A DNA stretch of 64,000 bases from Cryobacterium sp. SO1 (GCF_004210215.2 NZ_CP067394.1:2976001-3040000); one strand, 5' to 3'; shown: positions 1 to 8,291, counted from the stretch's first letter. The notes: generated by a model from the letters alone, not told the origin. Numbers and translations: made by a program.

Positions 1-86
1 GGCACCGCGGTCTGGCGGGAGAGGAGGTGCTCGATGACCAGCTGAGCGGCGATGCGGTTGCGCATGGCGGGGGGATGCAGGGTCAC
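1..86 (-). CDS. N-terminus of an unidentified gene cut by the window edge
   Basis: A GTG codon (bases 84-86) opens a frame that stays open for 28 codons to the left edge. Read with an initiator Met it begins MTLHPPAMRNRIAAQL. An AAGGAG ribosome binding site is visible at 91-96, four bases upstream, and the sequence looks like ordinary high-GC coding DNA. The product cannot be named from so short a stretch. The gene is divergent from the hydrolase at 598. Confidence 0.5.
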   Translation of the reverse strand, partial: MTLHPPAMRNRIAAQLVIEHLLSRQTAV

Positions 87-351
87 GGTGCTCCTTCGGA
101 CGCGCCCAGACGCGGCTGCGTCAGGGAGACCGCGTGGAAGGGATGGTCGCGCCGGGACCGCCACACGGAGGTGCGCCGCTTCGCAGGCGTCAGGCCATCC
201 AGGGAGCGGCGCAGGCGGGGCGCCCACCACGTTCGGTGATTCGAGATTACCGAGCCGGGAGACCCCGGCGGCACCCCCACTGTAGGTGTCGGCGCACAGC
301 GGATGCGCGTGCGCGCGGGCTGCGCGCGGCTATCCCGCGCCGCAACGCACG

Positions 352-415
352 ACTGTTGCCCGTGCGGACATGTGGCCCCGGCGCACCGGGCGCAGATGTC
401 CGTTTCGGCAACAGT
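352..415. repeat. 64-nt palindrome, family A, copy 1
   Basis: Two 30-nt arms around a 4-nt centre. The outer arms are ACTGTTGCC and GGCAACAGT; the inner part is CCCCGG-CGCA-CCGGG. The middle block GGACAT pairs with ATGTCC where other copies have GGACAA/TTGTCC, so the change is compensated on both arms. This is the only copy not lying just behind a gene end; it sits between two divergent genes. Other copies: 2750, 21872, 25287, 35104 and 41971. Confidence 0.85.
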
Positions 416-450
416 TCTGAGCTGGCGGCCGCGGTCAGCGGGCACGGCCG

Positions 451-560
451 GGGGCGCATCCGGGAGGATGGCCAGGCCGTGGCCGCGCAGGCGGCGGTCA
501 GCCGAGAACTGCGGGGGCGCACCCGGGAGGATGGCCAGGCCGTGGCCGCGCAGGCGGCGG
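451..560. repeat. 47-nt direct repeat, two copies
   Basis: Bases 451-497 and 514-560 are the same 47-nt sequence with one difference (GCATCC against GCACCC), separated by 16 nt. The shared unit contains GGATGGCCAGGCCGTGG, itself partly palindromic. It lies 38 nt upstream of the hydrolase start and is not part of a recognisable gene. Confidence 0.8.
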
Positions 561-597
561 GCGCCGCGGCATCCGCCCGTGTGGTCGAATAGAGCCG

Positions 598-1386
598 ATG
601 CATACTCCCCAAGCCCCGCCCGCCCGCACGGTCATCTCCCCCGACAACGTGCAGATCGCCACCTACGAATTCGGCGATCCAGACGCCCCCACCGTGCTCG
701 CTGTGCACGGCTTCGCCTCGAGCGCGCTGGCCAATTTTCACGCCACCGGCTGGATCCGCGACCTGGTGCGCGAGGGCTACCACGTGATCGCGATCGACCA
801 GCGCGGCCACGGCCAGAGCGACAAGCCGCACTCCGCCGACGCGTACTCGATGGACCTGCTCGTCACCGACGTGCTCACCGTGCTGGACACCTTCATGCTC
901 GACGAGGTGGACTACGTGGGCTACTCGCTCGGCGCCCGGGTCGGCTGGCACGCCGCCCGGTTCATGCCTACCCGCATCGACCGCGCCGTGTTCGGCGGCA
1001 TCCCCGACGGCGACCCGCTCACCCGGTTCCGCGTCGACCAGGCGCTCGCGTTCGTGCGCGAGGGCACTCCGGTCACGGATGCCCTCACCGGCGCGTACCT
1101 CACGATGGCCGGCGCCATCCGCGACAACGACCTCGAAGCGTTGATCGCGCTCGTCGAGGGGATGCGCGACGGCCCGCAGCCGCACGCCGCGAATGCGCCC
1201 GAGCAGCGGGTGCTCTTCGCCACCGGCAGCGAGGACCGCATCCTCGAGGCGTCCCGCGCGCTGGCCGAGGCCACCCCGCGCGCCTCGTTCTTCGAGATCC
1301 CCGGCCGCAACCACTTCAACGCGCCCACCTCCCGGGCGTTCCGGGATGCCGCGATCGAGTTCCTGGGGCTGCCCGGCTCCGAGTGA
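598..1386 (+). CDS. alpha/beta-fold hydrolase
   Basis: 262 residues, a typical length for a soluble single-domain alpha/beta hydrolase. Visible motifs: HGFA oxyanion loop at about 37-40, nucleophile elbow GYSLGA with Ser110, acid Asp213 in GSEDR, and general base His239 in GRNHF. The segment IDQRGHGQSDKP is characteristic of the epoxide hydrolase/lipase-like branch. Substrate unknown; this family includes esterases, lactonases and C-C bond hydrolases. It has no signal peptide, so it should be cytoplasmic. It stands alone, convergent with arsM, with a repeat cluster between them. Confidence 0.9.
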   Translation: MHTPQAPPARTVISPDNVQIATYEFGDPDAPTVLAVHGFASSALANFHATGWIRDLVREGYHVIAIDQRGHGQSDKPHSADAYSMDLLVTDVLTVLDTFMLDEVDYVGYSLGARVGWHAARFMPTRIDRAVFGGIPDGDPLTRFRVDQALAFVREGTPVTDALTGAYLTMAGAIRDNDLEALIALVEGMRDGPQPHAANAPEQRVLFATGSEDRILEASRALAEATPRASFFEIPGRNHFNAPTSRAFRDAAIEFLGLPGSE

Positions 1387-1717
1387 GCGCAGCCGCGGGG
1401 GCGGCTCGACGGCGCCGGTCGCGACGCATAGGCACGTCACCTGGTCTCGACAAGCTCGACCAACGAGTGGGCGCGACAGTCCCGCTGGTCGAGCCCGCCC
1501 CGCCGGTCGAGCCCGTCCCGCCGGTCGAGCCCGTCGAGACCCCGCGAGACGACCTCGTACCGCGACCGTCCCGCTGGTCGAGCCCGTCGCGGTGGTCGAG
1601 CCCGTCGAGACCCCGCGAGACGACCTTCAGGCCCGACAGCCCCGCTGGTCAAGCCCGTCCCGCTGGTCGAGCCCGTCGAGACCCCGCGAGACGACCTCGT
1701 ACCGCGACCGCGGCCCG
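1387..1717. repeat. intergenic cluster of GCTCGACC-type repeats
   Basis: The 331 nt between the convergent hydrolase and arsM genes are almost filled by a repeat. It opens with TCTCGACAAGCTCGACC (about 1443-1459), followed by several inverted copies of the form CTGGTCGAGCCCGTCGAGAC followed by CCCGCGAGACGACC, tandemly repeated to about 1705. The two orientations are complementary, so the RNA could fold into one large structure. Related arrays occur at 7952-8180, 27074-27234, a single unit at 21838-21870, and one copy inside hrpA. No gene is seen. Confidence 0.8.
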
Positions 1718-2524
1718 CTAGCTCGGCTTGACGGCCTTGATGATGGCGCCGTGCATCTGCGGGGCCACCTCGTGGGTGAACTCCACGCTCACGTCGGTGA
1801 ACCCGGCCGCGGCCAGCGCCACCTGGTACTCCGCATCCGACAGCGCCCCGGCGATGCAGCCCGCATAGGAGCCCCGCTCAATGCGCTCGCTCTCGGTGAG
1901 CTGGTTCTCGGCCACGACATCGGAGAGCCCGAGTCGACCGCCCGGCGTGAGCACCCGGAACATCTCGCGCACGACGGCGTTCTTGTCGGCCGAGAGGTTG
2001 ATCACGCAGTTGGAGATGATCACGTTGACCGTGGCATCCGCCAGCGGGATCTCTTCGATAAGTCCTTTGAGGAACTCGACGTTCGTGGCGCCGGCTTTGG
2101 CGGCATTGGCACGGGCCAGGGCCAGCATCTCGTCGGTCATGTCCAGGCCGTAGGCGAAGCCGGTGGGGCCCACCCGCCGGGCCGAGAGCAGCACGTCGAT
2201 GCCGCCGCCGGAGCCCAGGTCGAGCACTCTCTCGCCGGGCCGCAGGTCGGCCACGGCGGTGGGGTTGCCGCAGCCGATGCTGGCCAGCATGGCCTCGTCG
2301 GGCACCTCGGTGTGCTCGGCACCGGTGTACAGCACCGAGCCGAAGACGTCGCTGGTCTCCAGCGGTGTGCCGCAGCAGGAGCCGCTGCTCACGTCGGTGA
2401 CCTGCAGCGCCTGCGCGGCGTAACGCTCGCGCACCTGCTCGGTGATCGCGGCCTTCTCGGTCGCGGTCTTCTCGGTCCTGGTCCTCTCGGTGGCGGATTT
2501 CTCTGTCGCGGTCTTCTCGGTCAT
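1718..2524 (-). CDS. arsM: arsenite S-adenosylmethionine methyltransferase
   Basis: 268 residues from the ATG at 2522-2524. ArsM methylates As(III) using SAM, giving methylated or volatile arsenicals. Seen: SAM-binding [10 protein letters not shown] at about 101-110; Cys50/Cys51 in GSCCGT, Cys85 in GCGNPT, Cys173 in SNCVINLS and Cys223 in AGCIAGAL. The last two match the conserved As(III)-binding cysteines of the family. The first 25 residues are an imperfect TEKTA/TER repeat unlike the family norm; an upstream in-frame start at 2584 is possible but would overlap the promoter. No arsR, arsC or arsB is adjacent. It has its own good promoter. Confidence 0.92.
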   Translation of the reverse strand: MTEKTATEKSATERTRTEKTATEKAAITEQVRERYAAQALQVTDVSSGSCCGTPLETSDVFGSVLYTGAEHTEVPDEAMLASIGCGNPTAVADLRPGERVLDLGSGGGIDVLLSARRVGPTGFAYGLDMTDEMLALARANAAKAGATNVEFLKGLIEEIPLADATVNVIISNCVINLSADKNAVVREMFRVLTPGGRLGLSDVVAENQLTESERIERGSYAGCIAGALSDAEYQVALAAAGFTDVSVEFTHEVAPQMHGAIIKAVKPS

Positions 2525-2569
2525 GCGCGGTCCCACCCCTGGTTCATATAGACGGATGTCGATGCATTC

Positions 2570-2598
2570 AGTATGGCGAGACAATCAACGGTCGTCAA
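2570..2598 (-). promoter_or_regulatory. sigma-A-like promoter of arsM
   Basis: On the minus strand a TTGACG -35 box (2593-2598) is followed by a 17-nt spacer and a CATACT -10 box (2570-2575). Transcription would begin near 2563, giving a leader of about 40 nt before the arsM ATG. An ATGCAT palindrome at 2562-2567 overlaps the predicted start site. I see no certain ArsR operator. Confidence 0.6.
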
Positions 2599-2749
2599 TT
2601 GCCGGGGCTGGTACCGCTGCGCACCGCCACCGTGCACTGCCACCATGCACCGCCGCTGCACACCGCCGCGGCGCCGCCGCGGCGCCGTCGCCGTGCACTG
2701 CCACCGAACACCGTCGCGGCTTCCCGCCCGCCGCTGCGCGAACGCGGTA

Positions 2750-2813
2750 ACTGTTGCCGAAGCGGACTTCTGCGCCCGGTGTACCGGGTGCATTTGTCCG
2801 CACGGGGAACAGT
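2750..2813. repeat. 64-nt palindrome, family A, copy 2
   Basis: Arms run from ACTGTTGCCG to CGGGGAACAGT with inner CGCCCGG-TGTA-CCGGGTGC. It begins 38 nt beyond the stop codon of the minus-strand gene ending at 2852, consistent with a transcription terminator or an RNA-protecting 3' hairpin for that gene. Confidence 0.85.
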
Positions 2814-2851
2814 TGAGGCGCAGTTCCGAAAACGAGCGCGCACACGGTCAG

Positions 2852-3547
2852 TCAGCGAGACAGGCGGGCCGCATAGGCCAGCGCCGCGGCGGAGACCGGG
2901 GCGCCCGGCGGGGTCATCGCGGAGGTCTCCGGCGCCAGGGCCGTCAGCCGCAGGGGCAGCACCCCCGCCCAGATCGAGCGGTCGTCGCCGTCATCCGCGG
3001 CCTCGGACGCCCCGTGGGCGCGCACCTTCACGCTCGCCTCGGCCAACGACAGCCGCAGCACGAGCGTCGCGGCGAGCTCCCGCTTGGTCATGTCGCGCAC
3101 CTCGTCCCAGCGGCCCGGCATCAGGTGGTCGGAGACGACGCGCATGGCCTTCTCCTTGTCGGCGGCGGCGACCACCGTCGGTACGCCGAACACGACGGCG
3201 CTGCGGTAGTTCATCGAGCTGTCGAACAGCGAGCGGGCATAGACGAGTCCGTCCAGGTGCGTCACCGTGACCGAGATCGGGGCGCCGGATGCCATGGCGC
3301 GAAAGATGCCGCTGCCGGTGGAGCCGTGCAGGTAGATGGCGTCGGCGCCACGGCCGAAGCCCATCGGCAGCACCAGCGGCAGGCCGTCACGCACGATCGC
3401 GACGTGGGCGACGAGGGCGTCGTCCAGAATGCCGTACAGCTCGGCCCGGTCGGTGCGTTGGCGTTCGGGGGCGCGGGTGATGCGGGTGCGGGCGGTGATG
3501 GGTAACTCGGTGGTCAGGTCGCTCTGGGGCTGTGTGGAGTGCGGCAT
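2852..3547 (-). CDS. pyridoxamine 5'-phosphate oxidase-like FMN-binding protein
   Basis: 231 residues from the ATG at 3545-3547, which gives the natural MPHSTQ start; an upstream in-frame start would run into the regulatory region. The order of blocks (HVAIVRDGLPLVLPMGF, YLHGSTGSG, VTVTHLDGLVYARS, NYRSAVVFG) matches the Pyridox_ox_2 / split-barrel flavin reductase group, where the HG(S)..G block contacts FMN phosphate. The exact substrate is unknown; relatives include nitroreductase-like and 5-nitroimidazole reductase proteins. It is divergent from a MocR-type regulator, the usual arrangement for a vitamin B6-responsive target. Confidence 0.8.
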   Translation of the reverse strand: MPHSTQPQSDLTTELPITARTRITRAPERQRTDRAELYGILDDALVAHVAIVRDGLPLVLPMGFGRGADAIYLHGSTGSGIFRAMASGAPISVTVTHLDGLVYARSLFDSSMNYRSAVVFGVPTVVAAADKEKAMRVVSDHLMPGRWDEVRDMTKRELAATLVLRLSLAEASVKVRAHGASEAADDGDDRSIWAGVLPLRLTALAPETSAMTPPGAPVSAAALAYAARLSR

Positions 3548-3582
3548 GCTACTAGGATCGAGCCCAGAGTGGATCAACACCA

Positions 3583-3611
3583 GGACCAGTTGTGGCAACT
3601 TTTACTAGACC
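3583..3611. promoter_or_regulatory. inverted repeat, candidate MocR/PdxR operator
   Basis: GGACCAGT (3583-3590) and ACTAGACC (3604-3611) form an imperfect inverted repeat with a 13-nt spacer between the divergent oxidase-like gene and the MocR gene. From memory, PdxR-type regulators bind half sites resembling GGACCA/TAGACC; this and the position make it a likely operator. The assignment is inference. Confidence 0.5.
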
Positions 3612-3767
3612 GGTTCGGGGCGAGCGCCGCCGATCCGGTTCGGTCCAGCACAGTCGAACCGGTTCGGGTCGAGCACCGCCGATCCGGTGCGAGTAGAGCC
3701 GTCGATCCGGTGCGAGTTCGGCGCCGTCGCACCAGTTCGGGTCGAGCACCCTCGATCCGGTGCGAGA
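3611..3767. repeat. direct repeats in the MocR upstream region
   Basis: GATCCGGT occurs at 3632, 3681, 3704 and 3754, each followed within two bases by CG. The 16-nt string GTTCGGGTCGAGCACC recurs at 3662-3677 and 3735-3750, and a degenerate form (GTTCGGGGCGAGCGCC) at 3613-3628. The block lies between the candidate operator and the MocR start. It may be extra regulator half sites or simply a degenerate tandem repeat. Confidence 0.6.
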
Positions 3768-3812
3768 GGCCGGATGCCGCCCGCGCCCGCCGGACACCGA
3801 GAGAGGAAACCC

Positions 3813-5471
3813 GTGAACGCACACGACCTGCCGATCCTGCTCGATCGGACGTCGGAGCTTCCCCTGGCGGCGCAACTCGCCTCGGCACTGCGCCGGGCGA
3901 TCCTCGGCGGGGTCCTGCGGCACGACGAGGCGCTGCCCTCGACCCGCGCCCTCGCCGCCTCGGTGCGGGTGTCGCGCGGCACGGTCGTCGCCGCTTACGA
4001 CCAGCTCGCCGGCGAGGGCTACCTCCTGGCGCGTCCGGGCTCGGCAACCCGGGTGATGGTGGAGCGGTCCGATGCGCTCGCCGACGCCGTCGACGGCACA
4101 CACGGCCACCTCTCCCGCGGGCGGGCACGGCCCACCGCGAGCGGCCCGAGCACATCGAGCACCGCGAGCGGCCCGAGCACCGCGAGCACCCAGAGCACCG
4201 CGAGCGGCCCGAGCACCGCGAGCACCCAGAGCACCGCGAGCACCCAGAGGCCCGCGAGCGCAACTCCGGACCTCACTCCCCTGCCGTTGATCGACCTGGC
4301 CCCCGGGCATCCGTCGACCCGGACTCTCGTCGACCCGGCCTGGACGGCGGCTTGGCGCTCCGCCGTCCAAGCGTCCGGGCGGAGCGACTCGCCGCCCGCC
4401 AGCGGCACCCTCGAGTTGCGCACCGCGATCGCCGAGCACGTGCGGCGGGCGCGGGGACTGGCTTGCCGCCCCGACGACGTGATCGTCACGGCCGGCACCA
4501 GCGACGCCCTGGCAAGCATCGGGCTGGCCCTCGCGGCACTGGCCGGCGGCGACACCGCAGGCAGCGGCACAGACACCGGCACAGGCAGCGGCACCAGCTC
4601 CTGCACCGAGCCGGCTGCCACCCTCCGGATGGTGACCCCGCGGATCGCCGTGGAAGACCCCGGCTACCCCACCGCCCTGCGGGTGCTGCGCCGGGTGGGC
4701 GCGCATCTTCTGCCGGTGCGCACCGATCCCCACGGCATCGACCTGGCAGAGCTCGCCGCGCTGGTGCCGGCCCCGCACGCCGTTCTGATCACCCCGAGCC
4801 ACCAGTATCCGCTGGGCAGCAGCCTCTCGGTGCAGGGGCGGCTCGACCTGCTCGATTGGGCGCACGCAGCGGATGCCGTGGTGATCGAGGACGACTACGA
4901 CAGCGAGTTCCGCTTCGGCGCCGCGCCGCTACCCGCCCTGGCCACCCTCGACACGTCGGGCCGGGTGGCACTGGTCGGCAGCTTCTCCAAGACCGTCACC
5001 CCGTGGATCCGCTGCGGCTACATCATCGCCACCGGCGACCTCGGCGCGGCCCTCCGCGAGGTGCGCGACGACCTCGGGCCGTCGGTGTCCGGCGTGCAGC
5101 AGGCGGCGCTCGCCCGCTACCTCGAGGGCGGCGGCCTGGCCCGCAACGTCACCCGGGTGCGCCGCGAGTACGCGCACCGCCGCGCCCTGGTGATCGGCAC
5201 GCTGGGCGCGCTGCCCGGCGTGCGACTGGCCGGCCTCGACGGCGGGCTGCACGTTGTGGTGCATATTGACGTCGCGGGCGAGGCGGATGCATCCGCTCTG
5301 ATCACGCAGGCCGCCGCGCGCGGGGTGCGGGTCGCGTCGCTGGCCGACTACACGGTGCGGGACCGGGGCCAGCACGGCCTGGTGCTCGGCTACGGCTCGC
5401 CGACCGATCTGGAGCTCGGCCGGGCGCTCGACGTGCTCGCCCGGCTCCTCACGGCCCCCGCCGGACACTGA
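3813..5471 (+). CDS. MocR-family transcriptional regulator (GntR HTH fused to aminotransferase fold)
   Basis: 552 residues from the GTG at 3813, chosen because GAGAGG precedes it at 3801-3806 and the GntR helix-turn-helix then starts at once (LPLAAQLASALRRAI to YDQLAGEGY, about 16-73). The C-terminal domain is a type I aminotransferase fold with EDDYDSEFRF and the PLP lysine Lys393 in SFSKT. MocR proteins sense pyridoxal phosphate and often regulate a divergent B6-related gene, here the oxidase-like gene. The interdomain linker (about 107-150) is expanded by repeats of STASGPSTAST. A second Gly/Thr-rich insert (GSGTDTGTGSGTSS) lies near 250. Confidence 0.9.
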   Translation: MNAHDLPILLDRTSELPLAAQLASALRRAILGGVLRHDEALPSTRALAASVRVSRGTVVAAYDQLAGEGYLLARPGSATRVMVERSDALADAVDGTHGHLSRGRARPTASGPSTSSTASGPSTASTQSTASGPSTASTQSTASTQRPASATPDLTPLPLIDLAPGHPSTRTLVDPAWTAAWRSAVQASGRSDSPPASGTLELRTAIAEHVRRARGLACRPDDVIVTAGTSDALASIGLALAALAGGDTAGSGTDTGTGSGTSSCTEPAATLRMVTPRIAVEDPGYPTALRVLRRVGAHLLPVRTDPHGIDLAELAALVPAPHAVLITPSHQYPLGSSLSVQGRLDLLDWAHAADAVVIEDDYDSEFRFGAAPLPALATLDTSGRVALVGSFSKTVTPWIRCGYIIATGDLGAALREVRDDLGPSVSGVQQAALARYLEGGGLARNVTRVRREYAHRRALVIGTLGALPGVRLAGLDGGLHVVVHIDVAGEADASALITQAAARGVRVASLADYTVRDRGQHGLVLGYGSPTDLELGRALDVLARLLTAPAGH

Positions 5472-5472
5472 T

Positions 5473-5521
5473 TTGCGGACTTCCCGCCTTCGTTCGCTAT
5501 ACGAAGGCGGGAAATCCGCAA
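5473..5521. terminator. hairpin directly after the MocR gene
   Basis: TTGCGGACTTCCCGCCTTCG is followed, after TTCGCTATA, by its near-perfect complement ending ATCCGCAA. The 49-nt hairpin starts two bases after the MocR stop codon, between convergent genes, so a bidirectional terminator role is likely. There is no U-tract. Confidence 0.75.
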
Positions 5522-5583
5522 CTGAGTGGCGTCGAAGCGCCCGGTCGCACGCCTGCTGCTGCACCGCCGCATCCGCTCATTCG

Positions 5584-5635
5584 TTTCGGCAAAAAACAGG
5601 GTGCAGGCCACGATTCACCCTGCGAAGTTCCGAAA
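5584..5635. repeat. second inverted repeat between convergent genes
   Basis: TTTCGG plus CAGGGTG on the left (5584-5603) pairs with CACCCTG plus CCGAAA on the right (5616-5635), with a mismatched middle. It lies 42 nt beyond the stop of the ABC permease gene and probably serves as its terminator. Built like the family A palindromes but with unrelated arms. Confidence 0.65.
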
Positions 5636-5676
5636 TGAAACCTTCTCGCAGCCCGGCACGGACATTCCCCGCCCGC

Positions 5677-6918
5677 TCACCGGAGAATCAGGCTCTTGGC
5701 CTTGCGCCCCGAGAACACGGTCTTGAACGACACCCGGTTGGTGTACTCGATGGACCCGTACCGGAACAGCCGCACCGCGAGCTGCAACACGACCGCGCTG
5801 AGGAGGAAGAGTTCCGTGATGACAATGGCCGCCTCCCATCCCGAGAGTGAGCCGAACGCGTTGCGCAGCATCGCGGTGATCGGCGCGGAGTAGGGGAAGT
5901 AGGTGAACAGGCCAACGACCAGACTGTGCGGGTCCGAAAGCACCAGCGAGACCGAATAGAGCGGCACGATCATCAGGATGATGAGTGCCGTGAACCAGCC
6001 GCCGGCATCCTTGGCGTTGGGCATGACCGCCCCGATCGCGACGGCCGTGCCTGTGAACAGGGCGAACCCGCCCAGGGCCAGCAGCGCCCCCACGATCATC
6101 TGCCCGGGATCGAACGTGAAACTGGACAGGTCCAGCTCGGGCAGGTTCAACGAGGACCGGAAGAACAGATAGGCGAACAGCACCGGCAGCAGGAACACCA
6201 GAACCTGCACGAAGCCGACGATGAAGACCGAGATGATCTTCCCGCTGATCAGCGCCGTGGGGTTCAGGGTGGTGAGGATCATCTCTGTGACCCGGTTCTC
6301 CTTCTCTTCGAGGGTGCTGGTGAGCATCTGGTTGGACAGCAGGGTGAAGACCAGGAAGAACATCACCAGAAAGATCAGCGGCGGGATCACGCCCATGAAC
6401 CCGGCCGCTTCCTCCCCGTTCGTGTAGGTAGTGGCGTTCACCGACACGTCACCCTGGGCCAATGCCGTCAGCGCGGGATCCCCGATCTGGTCCTGGGCGC
6501 TGGTGATCAGCACCTGGGTGGCGACGCTCTGATACTCGCCGTTGCCGAACAGGCCCTTGTCGATCCCGTACACCTGGGTCGGTGTTGCGGCCGGGTCGGC
6601 CGCGTACACAAAGTGGGCGTCTTCCTCCCCCGCCTTCACCTCGGCAATCGCCGACGCGTCATCCCTGACCGCGGTGCCGCCCAGGGCTTCGGCCACGGCC
6701 GGGTCGACATAGCCGGATGCGTCGCTGTAGGTGAAGGTGATCTGCGCGTCGGACTGGGCGTCGATACGGCTCATGGACGACGTGTTGCCCAGGGTCACCA
6801 GGCCCACGACGATGCCGATCGCGATCGGCACCAGCAGGGTGATGATCCAGAACTTCTTCTTGCCCAGGGTGCGGCCCACCTCGAAGCCGATGACCGTGCG
6901 GAGATTGTGCTGAGCCAT
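5677..6918 (-). CDS. ABC-2 type transporter permease (NatB-like)
   Basis: 413 residues from the ATG at 6916-6918, one base after the stop of the upstream ATPase gene; a GTG at 6927 is an alternative. One membrane segment near the N-terminus (FWIITLLVPIAIGIVVGLV) is followed by a large extracytoplasmic domain of about 150 residues and then a cluster of about five helices (FMGVIPPLIFLVMFF onward). This topology and the ENRVTEMILTTLNPTALISGK block are typical of Na+-efflux/drug ABC-2 permeases of the NatB/YhaP group. It works with the ATPase encoded just upstream. Confidence 0.88.
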   Translation of the reverse strand: MAQHNLRTVIGFEVGRTLGKKKFWIITLLVPIAIGIVVGLVTLGNTSSMSRIDAQSDAQITFTYSDASGYVDPAVAEALGGTAVRDDASAIAEVKAGEEDAHFVYAADPAATPTQVYGIDKGLFGNGEYQSVATQVLITSAQDQIGDPALTALAQGDVSVNATTYTNGEEAAGFMGVIPPLIFLVMFFLVFTLLSNQMLTSTLEEKENRVTEMILTTLNPTALISGKIISVFIVGFVQVLVFLLPVLFAYLFFRSSLNLPELDLSSFTFDPGQMIVGALLALGGFALFTGTAVAIGAVMPNAKDAGGWFTALIILMIVPLYSVSLVLSDPHSLVVGLFTYFPYSAPITAMLRNAFGSLSGWEAAIVITELFLLSAVVLQLAVRLFRYGSIEYTNRVSFKTVFSGRKAKSLILR

Positions 6919-6919
6919 C

Positions 6920-7849
6920 TCAGGCACCTGCCATTTCGTTCTGGTCGCCGTACACGCTGACGAAGATCTCCTCGAGCGAGAGCTTGCTGGTGGTGAAGCT
7001 TCTGATGAGAGCGCCGGCGTCGACCAGGTCGCGCAAGATCAGGGCCTCGTCGACGGTGTCGAGGAGGGTGAGTTCGGCGTAGTTGCGGTCGCGCAGACTG
7101 ATCTCATAGTGTGCGGACGCGGGGATCTCACCGGAGTAGGCGACCCGGATCATCGTGCCGCCGTACTGGTTCTGCACCTCGGGGATCGTGCCGTACGCCT
7201 CCGCCCGGCCGCCCTTCAACAGGATCACCCGGTCGCAGAGCCGCTCGACCTCCTCCATCTGGTGCGTCACCATCAGCACCGTGGCCCCGGCCTTCTTCTG
7301 CTCCTCGATGATGTCCATCAGCAGTCGCCGGTTCACCGGGTCGAACCCCTTCGTCGGCTCATCCAGGATCAGCAGCTCCGGGTCGTTCATGATCGTCACG
7401 CCCAGCTGAACCTTCTGCTGCTGCCCGCCGGAGAGCTTGTCCACCCGCACCTTGGCCTTGTCGCCCAGACCCACCCGCTCGAGGTACGTCATCGACCAGG
7501 CCGCCGCGGCCTTCTTGGTCAGCCCCTTGAGCTCACCGAAGTAGGTCATCACGGCAAGAACGGACTCCTTCTTGTACAGCCCCCGCTCCTCCGGGAGGTA
7601 GCCCAGCCGGATGCCGGCCTCCGGCGTGAACGGGCGTCCATCGATGTGGAGGATGCCGCCGGTCGGGATGTAGATGCCCAGCAGGGCACGCAGAGTGGTG
7701 GTCTTGCCGGAGCCGTTTGAGCCGAGAAAACCGAACGTCTCGCCGCGCAGCACGTCGAAGGAGAGGTCCTCGATAACCGTGGTGCCGGCAAAATCCATCC
7801 GGAAATTTTCGATGTGGACAAGAGACCCCGCTGCTTTCGTCATGCCCAT
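6920..7849 (-). CDS. ABC transporter ATP-binding protein (NatA-like)
   Basis: 309 residues. Walker A GSNGSGKTT, ABC signature LSGGQQQKV, Walker B LLILDEPTKG and the switch histidine in MVTHQ are all intact. The C-terminal 80 residues (TIPEVQNQYGG to SLEEIFVSVYG) are the usual accessory domain of the DRA/NatA exporter subfamily. It is first in a two-gene operon with the permease and energises export of an unidentified substrate. The first in-frame Met is used; a second Met three codons in is possible. Confidence 0.92.
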   Translation of the reverse strand: MGMTKAAGSLVHIENFRMDFAGTTVIEDLSFDVLRGETFGFLGSNGSGKTTTLRALLGIYIPTGGILHIDGRPFTPEAGIRLGYLPEERGLYKKESVLAVMTYFGELKGLTKKAAAAWSMTYLERVGLGDKAKVRVDKLSGGQQQKVQLGVTIMNDPELLILDEPTKGFDPVNRRLLMDIIEEQKKAGATVLMVTHQMEEVERLCDRVILLKGGRAEAYGTIPEVQNQYGGTMIRVAYSGEIPASAHYEISLRDRNYAELTLLDTVDEALILRDLVDAGALIRSFTTSKLSLEEIFVSVYGDQNEMAGA

Positions 7850-7999
7850 ACCCTAGCGCTGCCCAAAGGTATCCGGCTGTTGACCAGCGGTTTTCGTTCT
7901 AGGGACCACAAATCGACGGCGGATGCGGCACCGTAGGGCCGAGGCTGGCGCACGGGGTCTCGACAGGCTCGACCAACGAACGCGGGCGCGACCCAGACG

Positions 8000-8140
8000 C
8001 TGATCGAGCCTGTCGAGATCCCGGCGCGATGGCCGCGACCCATACGCTGATCGAGCCTGTCGAGATCCCGGCGCGATGGCCGCGACCCATACGCTGATCG
8101 AGCCTGTCGAGATCCCGGCGCGATGGCCGCGACCCATACG
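8000..8140. repeat. 47-nt tandem repeat, three copies
   Basis: Units start at 8000, 8047 and 8094, each reading CTGATCGAGCCTGTCGAGAT followed by CCCGGCGCGATGGCCGCGAC and CCATACG, essentially identical. Flanking inverted units TCTCGACAGGCTCGACCAACG (in two parts, about 7958) and TCTCGACACGCTCGACC (about 8154) bracket the array, so the whole block 7955-8177 has inverted outer ends. Confidence 0.85.
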
Positions 8141-8217
8141 CTGCCTCACCGGGTCTCGACACGCTCGACCAACGAGATGGCGGCGGCCGCACAACAAATC
8201 GGGCTGATCACGGCGGT

Positions 8218-8233
8218 TTCAGCTTGCCTTCAG
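8218..8233 (+). promoter_or_regulatory. TTCAG direct repeat upstream of the response regulator
   Basis: TTCAG at 8218-8222 and again at 8229-8233, 11 nt apart (one helical turn), as expected for an OmpR-type dimer. The same word at the same spacing lies before the gene at 10422, so these are probably binding sites of the response regulator encoded at 8292, implying autoregulation. Confidence 0.6.
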
Positions 8234-8291
8234 CGGGGTCGGCCAGACTGACACCGGCGGCCGCGTGGCCGCCAGATTGACGAGGGGCCGG

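Larger units (their letters stand above)
87..597. other. 511-nt intergenic region with two repeats
   Basis: No credible gene: open frames here have no ribosome binding site and translate to Arg/Ala/Gly-rich low-complexity sequence. The region holds a 64-nt palindrome (352-415) and a 47-nt direct repeat (451-497 and 514-560), each listed separately. It separates two divergent genes, so promoters for both should lie here, but I see no clear -35/-10 pair. Confidence 0.7.
2525..2851. other. 327-nt intergenic region upstream of arsM
   Basis: Holds the arsM promoter (2570-2598), a CAC/GCC-rich stretch with a 15-nt direct repeat (CCGTGCACTGCCACC at 2630-2644 and 2691-2705), and palindrome family A copy 2 (2750-2813). 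No gene is supported; frames through it are Arg/Pro-rich and lack starts with ribosome binding sites. Confidence 0.65.
7850..8291. other. 442-nt intergenic region with repeat array and response-regulator boxes
   Basis: Between divergent genes. It holds a GCTCGACC-type repeat cluster (about 7952-8180), including a 47-nt unit repeated three times at 8000-8140, followed by two TTCAG boxes (8218-8233) in front of the response regulator. No gene is supported. Confidence 0.75.

Noticed and set aside
134..592. A 152-codon plus-strand frame upstream of the hydrolase.
   Set aside because: It translates the palindrome and the 47-nt direct repeat into low-complexity Arg/Ala sequence, with no ribosome binding site or family resemblance.
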